64,000 bases of DNA, taken from assembly GCA_025504975.1 (NCBI GenBank), contig JANUWI010000004.1:1240001-1304000 (forward strand), written 5' to 3'. Each line of letters begins with the position of its first letter. Within the stretch, counting starts at the first letter, position 1. Shown here piece after piece: positions 12,001 through 22,005 of this stretch. The notes beneath the pieces were generated by a model. The model was not told the DNA's origin. It saw only the letters and a program-made list of their open reading frames with translations, and ran no database searches. The stretch comes from Plenodomus lindquistii. Its lineage: Eukaryota > Ascomycota > Dothideomycetes > Pleosporales > Leptosphaeriaceae. The translations under genes were made by a program, and so were the position numbers.

Positions 12001-13273
12001 TAGGGCGAGGTGGTTTGGGGGGAGGCGCGCCGTCCACAGCTCCAGAGTAAGGTGGAGGTTCAGGGTAAGGCGGAGGATAGCTGCTATTGCCGTTGGACGG
12101 TTTATTAGTGTTGCCTCCGTTGTAGTACGTGGAGGCGGACGTGATAGGAGTCCCATTAGAGTGGGATGATGAGTGTTGGACGTTCGAAGCGCTGTAGCTA
12201 TTCGAATGTTGAGTTGAGCTTGACGAGCTGTGGCCCATGGCGTAACCAAGAGCAGCTCCGCCAGCCACGGTAGATGCTGTGCCGAACTTGCTGGGTTTGG
12301 ATGGCTTGGACGGCTTGGACGGCTTTTGTGGGGCTGGACCGTCGTCGATGAAGGCACCGGGCATGCTTGAGCTCGAAGGTCGCGGGGGCCTGGATGAAGA
12401 AGGAGTATTTGTGTTGGTACTGTAAAAGTCTGCAGCAGCGCCGAAGCCAGTGTCTGCTATCGGATTGGCTTGTGCTGAAGCAGAGACGAGGTGAGGGGTA
12501 TCTTGGCCTATGATGACGGAAGGTGGTTGTGGTCGCACGCCGGGTTGATGCTGAACAGAGGCTCCGTCGTCATGGTAGTAGTCTGCTGCTGCGCCGAAAG
12601 AGTGCCCCCCTGGTAGGTAGCTAGAGGCATAGGTTGTAGGGTTCATGCCGGGAAACTGCTCGTCAACATGACTTCCAAGGCTCCCGACTGGCAGCGCCCC
12701 GGACATCATGGGCGGGCCCGACTGGCCTGGAAACTGGGAAAAGTTGTCGCTGGCAATTTGCCCGCTAAAAGTCCGAGAGACGGGCTTTGGGCTCTCGACG
12801 ATGTCGCCTCGGTAGCCGCCAGCCTGCGAAGCGCTGCCCGACCGTTCTGAGCGCGTCGACCGTCGTCTCTCGCTCTTCCTGTCCCTGTCCTTGGTCTTCT
12901 TCTTCGTGTCCTTGTCGTCGCGGTCTGAGCGCCGTGTTGTTGATGGCGAGGACGGATAGCGGTCGTCCCTTCCGCTATCGTACAAGTAGTCGTCGTCGTT
13001 GTTGTTGTTGTTGTTAGTAGGTGCGCGCATGTCGTCGAAGGCAGTCGCGAAGGACGCAATCGAGGAAGGCGCCGTGTCGCGGCGCGATGGCTTGCGCGTC
13101 GACGTCGACGATACGACTGAGCGGGCGTCTGGGTCTTTCTCGCGCTTCGGACGCGTCCAACCGGCGGGCGGGCGGCGGGCGTCGTCGTCTCTATCTCTGT
13201 CTCTGGTTCTGTCTCTGCCCGAGGCGGAGGCGGAGGACCCGCTGTCGCTCTTGCCTGTGAATCTGCTCCACAT
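1..13273 (-). CDS. Giant Leashin-like (involucrin-repeat) Woronin body/septal tether protein, 3' end outside window
   Basis: Two coding exons are visible. Exon 1 runs 13273-4934 (2,780 codons) from the first ATG (MWSRFTGK). A 77-base phase-0 intron (4933-4857, GTACAC...ATAG) follows, then exon 2 from 4856 stays open to base 1, so at least 4,398 codons. Seen in order: Arg/Asp/Ser-rich N-terminus; poly-Asn; Tyr/Pro/Gly-rich stretches; a short conserved-looking block with WWKDYEDVQ and CKGCFDP (about aa 503-560); Arg/Ser-rich segments; a long charged coiled coil (about aa 1205-1425); several tandem repeats; eleven Ala/Gly-rich hydrophobic segments; in exon 2 a block RPLYLVERN and repeated Lys-rich clusters. 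Proteins of this build are annotated in filamentous ascomycetes as involucrin repeat protein and include Leashin/Lah, which tethers Woronin bodies at the cell cortex or septal pore. The family call is from composition and recalled motifs, not alignment. No catalytic domain was recognised. Confidence 0.7.
1215..1400 (-). repeat. Duplicated MDAWGEE(L)xPE unit
   Basis: Two copies, MDAWGEELVPEIVETPA and MDAWGEQLLPEGVETPA, occur in exon 2 of the Leashin-like protein, separated by an APVLETPM linker. Asp-Ala-Trp in a Pro/Glu-rich background may be a short linear binding motif. Confidence 0.75.
1635..2110 (-). repeat. Three copies of a GKPAFSFPQ-type motif
   Basis: In exon 2 of the Leashin-like gene the unit PQTAxFxDxGKPAFSxPQ occurs three times (near 1640-1695, 1770-1825 and 2055-2110). 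The first two are separated by Glu/Pro-rich spacer with ELPxTxPSVSVA. DNA conservation between copies is high. Confidence 0.8.
5715..5960 (-). repeat. Degenerate SSRSTYDDDK decapeptide repeats
   Basis: The minus strand reads repeated units such as SSRSTYDNDK, SSRNKYDDEK, SSRSTYDDDK and GSRNTYGD, six to seven copies ending in a run of Asp. The same + strand stretch has repeated gtcgtcgtacgt-type words. Located at about aa 2437-2519 of the Leashin-like protein. Confidence 0.8.
7085..7450 (-). repeat. About 39-residue tandem repeat (APSWTGSTDMSH unit)
   Basis: Three full units and a partial fourth, each with a PSWTGSTD core followed by a SGSVVSSA core and TAVYSPQYQ. They lie at about aa 1941-2063 of the Leashin-like protein. 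Each unit carries Trp and several Tyr in an otherwise Ser-rich context, so this may be a short binding module. Confidence 0.85.
8470..8690 (-). repeat. 24-base tandem repeat coding EPSKTKTV octapeptides
   Basis: Eight consecutive octapeptides on the minus strand: one SKTKPVEP, four SKTKTVEP, one SKTKIIEP and two SRTKTVEP, with degenerate flanking copies (ESSKTK, EPSNVVTY). The central DNA copies are nearly identical, which suggests recent expansion by slippage or unequal exchange. Located at about aa 1528-1601 of the Leashin-like protein. Confidence 0.9.
9000..9660 (-). repeat. Charged coiled-coil repeat region
   Basis: About 220 codons of the Leashin-like protein built from degenerate Arg/Glu/Gln/Asp-rich units such as RRDDEIRKAEE, REDEARRAEQ and LRQQDREARAEA. 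At the DNA level a duplicated 27-33 base unit is visible around 9170-9250 (two near-identical copies). It predicts a long solvent-exposed alpha helix or coiled coil, as expected for a mechanical tether. Confidence 0.8.
12998..13015 (-). repeat. Trinucleotide run coding poly-Asn
   Basis: Six GTT units on the + strand are read as six Asn codons on the minus strand, followed by Asp-Asp-Asp, near aa 87 of the Leashin-like protein. It is a candidate length polymorphism. Confidence 0.85.
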
Positions 13274-14633
13274 GGTGATGGCGCGCGTGCGGGTGGCGAT
13301 GGGATGAGAATATTAGGGTGTACAGCTGGAAATGAAGCGGGCGCAAATGCGTCGTGGGTATCGCTGGGGTATCGTGGTAATCAACCAAGGCAAATAAGAG
13401 AAGCACGTCAAGCACGCATGTCCAAGCAGGGGCTGCAAAGGCGACAGCTCATGTAAGAGGATGCGCGCCAGAGACCAGACTGCGCCACCGCATGCGAACC
13501 GCGTCGCAAAGCTGTGTATGGAGATTAGGAGAACTGAAGTCGTCGGCTTCGGTCTGTGTTGTCAAGCTACGCTAGTGGCTGGGAGCTGATCCAATGGGCC
13601 CCCACAGACGGTCCATCAAACCCTGTACAATGGGTTTAGTTTATCGCTCGATCTCCCGTGCCACTGATTCGCAATCGGTCTCGGCTCTGCTGACTCTTGC
13701 TTTCCTCTGGTCGTCTCTGGTGTTTTGTTTGTTGATGGCGCTTGAGTTGGTCCAGGGTCCTTCCCGTACGCCATGGGAAACGGGAAGGAACAAAGGCCAG
13801 CTTATTATTCCCAATCATACTGCATAATGCATTGTGCTCACCTCCAACGCCATATCAACAGGGTTCGTCTCAACTTAGCAGTCCCATAAGTGGAGCTTCT
13901 CGTTAGTCTTGACCTTACTCGTACTCGGACCCCACGCGATTGCTCAGGGAGACCTCGAGAGTGTGACACAACCTTGCAAGAAGAGTAAATGCTCACGTGA
14001 ACCCCGAATGTACAAGGTTGCCTACCGACTTCTCCGATTCGATGCTTTTGGAGTCGTACGATGTGTTGGCCTTCAAACGTGACTGTCATGTAACAGAATC
14101 ATCCACGATGCCAGAATATGGGTGGCAATAGGGACAAAATCAGCGCATGGAAAATGAAAGCCATATAGGCGCTACTGTGGAATGAGATTCAAGTTGACAT
14201 ATGCATCTAATCTGGGTATAATCTGAAGCTACACATGTAAGGCCCAATACATTCCAGACATCGAAGTCTTTCTCGGCTTCTCAAGCCCACGCTAGAACGC
14301 GTAATGTTCGCCGCGCCTTTTTGCAGCCTGTAAGCCTACCACAAGCAATCTCAACGCCTCCAAATATGCCCCCAAGTATGCCCAGTCGCTCCAATCTTTC
14401 GATGCACTCTTCATGAGGAAGCGAGGAACAAGATGGGCGCTAATTTTTTGGGACCCCTCCTATGCTTCCCCCATGTTTGCGATGATTCAATGTTAGCTTC
14501 CTCGCCTCACACTTTGTGATATGCGCATTCGCTAAGCGCATTTTTGCCATTCCTCCTCAATTGAAGCATTGTCACTGTTGCGATGTAGTCTGGTCATGGC
14601 AAAGAGACGCCATATTCTCGTCCATAGCGCTCT
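13274..14633. other. Intergenic region between the Leashin-like gene and CstF64
   Basis: This 1.36 kb holds the 5' flank of the Leashin-like gene and the 3' flank of the CstF64 gene. No ORF with coding character, RNA gene or repeat was recognised. Short ORFs here (for example 13594-13827) lack family features. Confidence 0.6.
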
Positions 14634-15611
14634 TTACCTCGCCCCAAGCATCTGTCGAATCTGCATAATTTGTGCGCGATAGTCTGGAGGTAACTGTTCA
14701 AGCTGCTGCGGTGTCAAGGCCATGACCTGAGCATAGAGCGCTTGCTGGTCTGCTTGGCCCGGTGGTTGCTGTGGCTGTTGCGGTGGAGGCTGCGCATACG
14801 GTTGTGGGACAGGTGCTTGTGGCTGCGGCGGTGTGGGCGCAACTTGTGGAGGGTATGCTGGGTAGTTCATGGGAGGTCGCGCAGCGAGCGCAGGCTGTTG
14901 CTGTACAGGGGGAGGCTGAGCAACTGGGGCTGGAGCTGCAGATGTCTCGACGAGAGAGCCCAGGATGGTGGGGTCGACGAGCTGGAGTAAGAGCAGTGAC
15001 TGGAAGATAGCATACGCCAACTGAGGCGCCTGGCGCAAGAGCTCTGTCGCCTTTGCTGGGTCCGTCATGACCAGGCCCTTCATTTGTGAGAGGATATCTA
15101 GCAGCTGATCAGGCGGCAGCGTAGACAGCGTTCGCGATATCGAGTCGGGACACGTCAGGTTGGGCGGCAGCTCTACACCGGGCGGTAGAGGGCCCAGCGC
15201 GCTCGACTGCGGCGCTGGTGCTGGCACTGGTGGTTGGCCGTTCATTGCTGGTGGTGCGTTGTTGTCTCTAGGGGGTGCGTTGTCGCCGGAGCCACTCTCA
15301 TTTGACCAGTCAACCCTCAGCTTCCTTCCCATGATATCGTAGTCGTTGAGGTTGCGAACGGCTGAGGCTGCGGCGTCGGCGTCGGCGAACTCTGCAAAGC
15401 CAAAGCCCTTTGGTCGGCCGGTTTCTTTGTCGTAGACTAAGCGAAAGTTGTTGACCTGGCCAACGCGACCAAGTGTCTCCACTATCATTTCCTCGGTGCC
15501 ACCTGCCGCCATCTGTTAGCAATGCGCCGACCTGCGCGGTGAAACAGATCGCGTACCATAGGGAATGTTGCCAATGAAGACTACGCGACCCGCCTTGTCG
15601 TTTGGCGCCAT
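14634..15611 (-). CDS. Cleavage stimulation factor 64 kDa subunit (CstF64/RNA15-like)
   Basis: Exon 1 is 15611-15557 (MAPNDKAGRVVFIGNIPYG). A 54-base intron (15556-15503) follows, then exon 2 from 15502 to 14634, giving 307 aa. The join gives an uninterrupted RNA recognition motif: RNP2 is VFIGNIPY (aa 11-18) and RNP1 is KGFGFAEF. A CstF64 hinge follows (SISRTLSTLPPDQLLDIL...LLRQAPQLAYAIFQ) that binds CstF77/Rna14 in the family. Next is a Pro/Gln-rich linker, and last the conserved C-terminal helices (LTPQQLEQLPPDYRAQI). The protein binds GU-rich elements downstream of poly(A) sites during nuclear mRNA 3'-end formation. An in-frame ATG at the start of exon 2 would drop half the RRM and is not the real start. 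Confidence 0.93.
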
Positions 15612-16120
15612 GCTGGGTAAGCGCAGTTGTATTCGGGAATCAAGAGGTCGTGGAAGGGTGAATGTAGCAGCGTTCGACGTTGTTCATGCGGTGATGGTGA
15701 TTCTTTGACCAGGAAGCTAGTCAGACAGCTCTGGCATTGGGAAGGCGCGTGGGGGCTTGGCGCGTCTGCCCCGGATACCCACTCGATGCCAGCACACTTA
15801 CAAGTTAACCTCCCACAGCTCCTAAGACCAGCCGACTTGGTATACTGGTTTGCATAGTCATATTACACCACATATTTTGCATGTGACCTATTGGAGTTAA
15901 ATAGGTAGGCTTTTGCGTGCAGGCCTGGCACGACTATGATGACAACATATTCTGCCTAGTAACAAGGGCGACGGTGATGACACAGTGTAAAGTATGTTGC
16001 GGCGTTTCAGAGGAAAGTCTTTGGCAATCACATAACTCTCGGATACTCAAAATACACAAAGTCGTCTTCTCAATTTACTGTTGACTAACACAGACAGCAT
16101 CACTACTTCGTACGAGACAA
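15612..16120. other. Intergenic region, CstF64 5' flank and amine oxidase 3' flank
   Basis: These 509 bases contain no recognisable gene. They should hold the CstF64 promoter and 5' UTR and the 3' UTR of the amine oxidase gene. Confidence 0.6.
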
Positions 16121-18251
16121 CTACAATTTGGGCGCACAACACGTGCCGTCCTCCCCAACCGTCGCCGTCACGCTCGGCTGATGATGTTGCTCGCTCAACA
16201 AACTGCTCTTGTTGAACGCCTGCTCACTCGGTGGCACATCCAACGCCGGGTTCTTGTCGAAGAAGTTCACTGGCTTCATGTGAATTCTTAGAATCTCACA
16301 CGGCATGACTGGGAAGTCTTCAATCCGGGGGACGTGGTTGATACCAGCTTGAATAAACAGTACGAAATCTGTGTCCTTCACATTCTCGTTTCGATCAGCC
16401 CACGATCGCACACCGGTGCCGCCGCGCGACTGGTTTGTGTAGAGGCCGCCGGCATAGAGTTCGCCGTCTTTGTGCTTGACAACGTAGATGTTCTTGTCTG
16501 AAAATTCGGCACGCTTGTAGTTGAAGCTGTCCTTGTCAGACAATATCTTCTGGAATGCTGGCGCTTGGATCTTATAGGCGACTGGCTTGCCGTTGATCGG
16601 GTTTCGCACATTGGGATTCTGGATCTTGAAAATCTGGTTGTTATCGACTGCGATGTCGTAGCCACCAGACTTCTCAACAACGGTCTCCTTGACGTAGTAG
16701 CCAGTTCCGTGAGGGTTCCAGTCTGAACGGCCCATGGGGAAGGCTTCGTCGTATACTAGCCGGTTATCGTATCCGTCGAGCATGGGGTCCACGCGCAGAC
16801 TGAAGATGTGCTGGTGGTGCACTGCGAGGACACCTGGGTGAACGACAGTACCGAAGGGGACCTCGACGCCCTCGTCGATGGGCTGTGTGCTTAGGATACC
16901 AGTTGCTCGGATCTCGTAAGTAATCTCTCCAGCCTGGTTGAATTGGAATGCAAGAATGTACTCGTAGTTGGACACCGTGATGATAGATTGGAGGACAAGC
17001 TCTCGCGAACGAACCACGGCTGCTCGGCCAGTCCTGTAGTTGGTGTGCTTCCAACCAATACCAGCGTCTTGCTCGTGGATGCATACGACATTTGGCATCT
17101 CTACCACTCCACCTTTGGCGTCGGACAAGACCGAGTTCAAATAGTAGATGGAGCCCAAGCAGTCACATCCCAGCTTCAAGTTGTTCGCCATGATGCCAGC
17201 TCCTACATCACCAAGATCGAAAGCTGATTTCTTGTGGAACGGATGCCTGGGATCGGCGTATGGAATGTTCATGTCGCTCAAACTCAGCCGGTAGAATAAG
17301 CTGCGCTTGTCGTAACGCACATCGTAGAGCACCATGCCTTCACGTTGATTGAAGCCAACCCGGAAACTCCATTTCTGCCATTGGATGACGCTCGATGTGC
17401 CTTCTTGCTGGACCTGGAAGCTTGCACCCTCTGGCTGGACTACATTCAAAGGCTTGAGATCTGTGCGGAGAGTCTGCGCCTCGTGGATGTATTCGTTTGG
17501 TGGCTGGACCTTGTATTTCTCCGTTGGTTTGATAGTGTTATCGGCCCCCGTTGGCAGCAGATCAATTCTTATGACTTTCATCGTTTCAGTGCTTATCACG
17601 GGTGATATGGCGAGTGGCATGGCGTAGTGATTCGAATCAGCCTCTGACGCGTTATTAGGATCCCGAATGTACAGAAAACACTGGTACAAGCGGTCTTCAT
17701 CACCGACACCATCCGAGCCGTAGATCCAAGGGTCGCTGATGACTACTGTGCCTTGTGGGAGCTCGAGCTTTGCGATTTCAGCTTGTACTGACTCGTCTGC
17801 CAGGGCAATTTTCTCAATCTCGACGATCTCATCACCGTCACCATTTGCGTGGACGAAGGGTCCGAGTAGAACATTGCTTTCTACTCGACTTGACGTCAGA
17901 TCGACAACGGCTTCGTGGAATTTGCTCTTCGATGATGTTAGTTATCGTCTCAGAAAACGATGCGCTGGGATCCATTACCGTGTTTCTAATGTAGTAGTTG
18001 ACGAAGGCTTTCCTGCTAAGCGAAGGCAGCGAACCTCCGCTGTGCTCAGCCTCCAGGTACTTCAACACCTCTACTTTTGGTGGCTCTTGTAAGGTTACCA
18101 CCTTGAAATGAAGATCTGTGTTTGCTGGCCATGAAGCCTTGATGATGTTCGCTGCTGACTTGAGCTCCGATGCTGATAGTGGGGCAAGCGGATGCGCAGA
18201 CACAGATTTTGTGTTCCGCGGCGCTGCGTCGGTGGCAAATTCTGTCGACAT
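16121..18251 (-). CDS. Copper-containing primary amine oxidase
   Basis: Exon 1 is 18251-17979 (91 codons from MSTEFATD). A 52-base intron (17978-17927, branch CTAAC) follows, then exon 2 17926-16121, giving 692 aa. The topaquinone motif is S-N-Y-E-Y with the precursor Tyr at about 412, and the catalytic base Asp is about 328 (AFDLGD). Copper ligands are His 462 and 464 (HQH) and His about 622 (NHVPRIEDFPVMP). N2/N3-type domains lie at aa 20-220. The family oxidatively deaminates primary amines to aldehyde, ammonia and hydrogen peroxide and lets fungi use amines as a nitrogen source. No signal peptide is seen. The C-terminus is PKL, a weak match to a type 1 peroxisomal signal. Confidence 0.95.
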
Positions 18252-20510
18252 GACGGCGAGTGTAAGATGGAATACCGTATCCCGGCTGTTTGGGAGACGA
18301 CACTGGGAAGGGACGGTAAGTGCTGATGTTGTCAATGAGACTTTATGTACCTAATGGTAGTCCCACACGATCTCACATTTATTGCCTATATCAGTAAATT
18401 CTGGTGATAAGAAAGAAGTGGGTCTGCCTAGGTGTGGTCGTGACTCTCGCCAGGACCTACCTACTTGGGCCTAAATGCATCAAGGTGGTGAATGGAGCAC
18501 AACATCGGTGGTCGTACGTTCTCAACGACGTTGCAGTAGTACTGCAGCCCGTGGCTATCCACAATCAAGTGCAGTAATAGCAGCGTAGCATTACCTGATC
18601 ATCCTTTATCTATATCAATCATTAGTTGGACTTCAGTCCCACAACGGATTCAAAATGATCATTCGAACAGCGATAGATGAATGAAGATCGTTATCATATG
18701 CCTGGTGAACGAGTCCTGTTGGAATTGCTGTATGTTTCCAGATGCTGCTAGTCACGAATGGTGAAGGACGGCGAACGCGGATATCATCAACTACAGTATG
18801 ATACCACAACTGCTCTACATTGATACATACACACGTTGAACTTACTAGTGTCCTTATTGCTGGTGTATTCATGGAAATCCATCCACGGGTTGGGTGGATG
18901 CCAGATCTCGAGTTCACGTGACATACCCCGCTGCAGATCGCAAGTGGCACTAATCACGCTGCACCTCCCGTCTATCGGCATTTAGTAAGCAACACATTCA
19001 CGATGTTGGTCGTACATCCATTCCCTGTCGCGCGCGTAGAATATTTTCCCGCACACCAAAAAGTCTACCTGCGGCAATTAGTATTGCAGCACAACTACAA
19101 AGTTTAACAATAACTTCTTTCTAGGCAAAGCTAGAAAAGTACTTAAATATTTTTATTTTTAAATTTTAGAGAATACAATTTTGTAGTTGTTGCGCAATTT
19201 TTATTTAGGCAGAAGCAGATGTTGCTTAAGTTTTGATTTTCCTCGCCAGATCTCGTAGTGTTTGGGGTTTTGGCAGTGCGGGAAAATAGTGTACCCGCGT
19301 GCCTGTGTATCAAGGCACCGGCCAACACCGCTGTATTTTCAATATCATCGGTCCCTTCATTTAATCGCAAGTATTCACTGACGATTCTTCATGTTTGTGG
19401 GCCGCCTCACAGAATTGTGGAATTGCACGAGGCATACGCTGGTCCTGACGGTGATTTGAAACAATGCCTGCGTCTCGTACTACGATTCTGGAACACTTTG
19501 AATGGGCTAAGGACGAGCTACACAGATGAGAGACTACTGTATACGGTTACATACATCCCGTCGCTGTCAACCCATCGCATCGCATCGCTATCAACCCACC
19601 GCATCGTGATTCTGGCTACCAAGCATCGATACTTCTAAGAGTCATTGGCATCTTCAAGAGACAGGACCACCACACGTAATTTCACGCCTGTTCATCCTTT
19701 CTTTAGAGTCCAACGCATGTATTTTCTATGGGAGCGAGACTCTACTATACGCTCGGTCGCACCTGAGTATTGGGCGCGTGGGTCTGCCATCTTGACGCAG
19801 GATGCTACCTGTGCGAACAGTAATGGCATCTGTACATATCCGCATTTGACTCACCGCAAAACCCTGTCTCTTACTACACTCTCTTCCTGGCTCCGTGTTC
19901 CGCCTTAGTCGTATGGACGTCAATTTAACATATTACCCCAGAGATTAATCTATCCGTAGCTCGCCCAGTTTCGCATACGCGCCAATCTGATCCTGTACTC
20001 CGCTGTCACACGCCCATCGATCCACACCTTACCTTTTATTTCACGGGCTGCCGATAGTCGATTGGTCGAAAATTTAGTCCCAGCCTGTATGAGGATCCAA
20101 ACGAAACAAGTGGTGGGTAAACATTTTGACTCGATATTGACTGTCCTACCATCGCGCTCAAGCCATGTCGTTTCGTCGTTAAGCTTTTCGTCGCACGGCT
20201 CCTAATCAACTGCCACCGGCAATGAGAATATGCAGCCCTCCTCATGACCAGGTTCTGTGCCGGCATGGAGGGTCCAGGACTGCCCATAATGTGACGTTGA
20301 TTCATTTGAGTCTTCATGCCATGCCAAATTAGTCACATGTGGGTATTAGTCTTGGACAAGTCTTGAGTATCGCAATATGGATACGGAGGCCACTTGGAAC
20401 CGCTACCACTCTTCGAGAGGTATATAAGGTCGGGACAAGCCATTTCATGTACTCCAGCGCAAAACCCACTACTCCATTTCACCACTCCACTACCCAGTCA
20501 TCCTACGAAT
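18252..20510. other. 2.3 kb intergenic region with a short AT-rich island
   Basis: No convincing gene was found. Bases about 19135-19215 are strongly AT-rich against the surrounding roughly 50% GC. A degenerate gcatcg/tcaaccca repeat lies at 19562-19608. The right end holds the AA9 promoter. Confidence 0.6.
20421..20428 (+). promoter_or_regulatory. TATA box of the AA9 gene
   Basis: TATATAAG lies 90 bases upstream of the AA9 start codon, a normal position for a strong inducible fungal promoter. The transcription start is not determined. Confidence 0.6.
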
Positions 20511-21279
20511 ATGAAGTGTTTCGCTGTCGCCGCTGTTGCGCTCGCAGGTCTTGCTGAGGTCGCGCAGGCTCATTGTAAGCTGATAGTCCGTGACTGGAGT
20601 GGTCACTGCTAATGAAACTTAGACATGTTCCAATTCCTTACTGCCAATGGTGTGAAGGGGGCCCAATACCAAAACATTCGTCCCGTCCCCAACAACAGCC
20701 CAGTTACTGTGCTCACCGACCCTAACCTGCGCTGCAACGTCGGCGGCGCGACCGGAGGCTCAACAACCACTGTTTCAGTGGCCGCTGGATCAACTGTCTC
20801 GTTTACAGCTGACCAGGCTGTTTATCACCAAGGACCAGTCTCGTTCTACATGCAGAAGGCTGCCACCACCGCGGCGTCATCGGACGGATCGGGTGACTGG
20901 TTCAAGATCAAGGAGATCGGTCCCACCTTCGCCAACGGTCAAGCCACATGGGACATGAGTGGTAAGCAGAATCACACATCCTTCTTGGCATATCACTAAC
21001 ATCTTTGAAGCGACTTACTCTGTCACTATTCCCTCCCAAGTGGCAGCTGGAGAGTACCTTCTCCGTATCGAGCAGCTCGGCATCCACAACCCCGGTAGCC
21101 CACCCCAATTTTACATTTCATGCGCGCAGGTCAAGGTTACCGGTGGTGGAAGCGGCAAACCATCTCCTACGACCAAGATTCCTGGACACGTGAAGTCGAC
21201 AGACTCAGGGTATACCGCCAACATCTACAACAATTTCAACTCGTATGTTGTACCGGGCCCTAAGGTCGCGACCTTCTAA
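20511..21279 (+). CDS. AA9 lytic polysaccharide monooxygenase (secreted)
   Basis: Three exons: 20511-20574, 20623-20961 and 21011-21279, with introns of 48 and 49 bases having TGCTAATGA and CACTAACAT branch sites; 223 aa. A signal peptide of 20 residues (MKCFAVAAVALAGLAEVAQA) is cut before His21, which becomes the N-terminal copper-brace histidine. The second copper ligand is His90 (VYHQGP). The axial Tyr169 sits in QFYISCAQ with the usual Gln167 and second-shell His160. No cellulose-binding module is present; a short tail follows. AA9 enzymes oxidatively cleave cellulose or related glucans outside the cell. Regioselectivity cannot be told from this reading. The gene stands alone, without neighbouring glycoside hydrolases. 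Confidence 0.95.
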
Positions 21280-22005
21280 AGGCTGCTTGGATAATCTCTT
21301 CCCATTGTCCCATCCTGTAGCCCTTCTTCTTCGTTGTATATATCCATATTCACATCACAATTAAAATCGAGGCTGCGCCTCGTTGATCACCCATGGCATC
21401 GGCATGACCTGTTCTTTGTTCAGCGCTATATCGTATGTCGGCTCATCAAACCTGTATGTGGCGTAAAGCGAAATCGACGAACAGTTGCAGTGATACGCCC
21501 GACCACGGGCGAAAGCTACACTCATGAGAAGTTTCTGTGTCGATAAACTGATTCTTGATCGCAGGTAGATGTAGATGTCAAGATCATGGCTCTTTTAAGA
21601 TTTTGTTTAGGCTTTGGTGGTACTACCACGCTTTAGTTCCGATGTTTGCGTGACCAGTCACATTAGTTTACTCTGACGTGTTCGCGCCAAACGAAACGTA
21701 TCTTCACACGCAACACCATCTTCCATTCAACGACAACACTCACAAATGTGAACATCCCGTTGTTCACCTACCTTTATCTGTCATCCAACAACTCATCCTT
21801 CACGCATCATCGGACTGTCACATATCGAGCATGTGTATCCTGGATATAAAGAGGATGCTTGGTGTTCCACGACACACACGCTCATCCCTCTTCATTCATT
21901 CTCGACAGTCCTCAACTCTCGACTTTGAATTTAACACTTCTCCCCTTCGATCAATCTACTCACTACCTGTCGCTCTCTAGTACTTCCACTTATCGGCTCT
22001 CACCC
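21280..22005. other. Intergenic region between AA9 gene and orphan gene
   Basis: This 726-base stretch contains the AA9 3' flank and a pyrimidine-rich leader before the next start codon. An open frame in phase with the next gene reaches back to 21859 but has no ATG before 22006. No other feature was seen. Confidence 0.6.
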
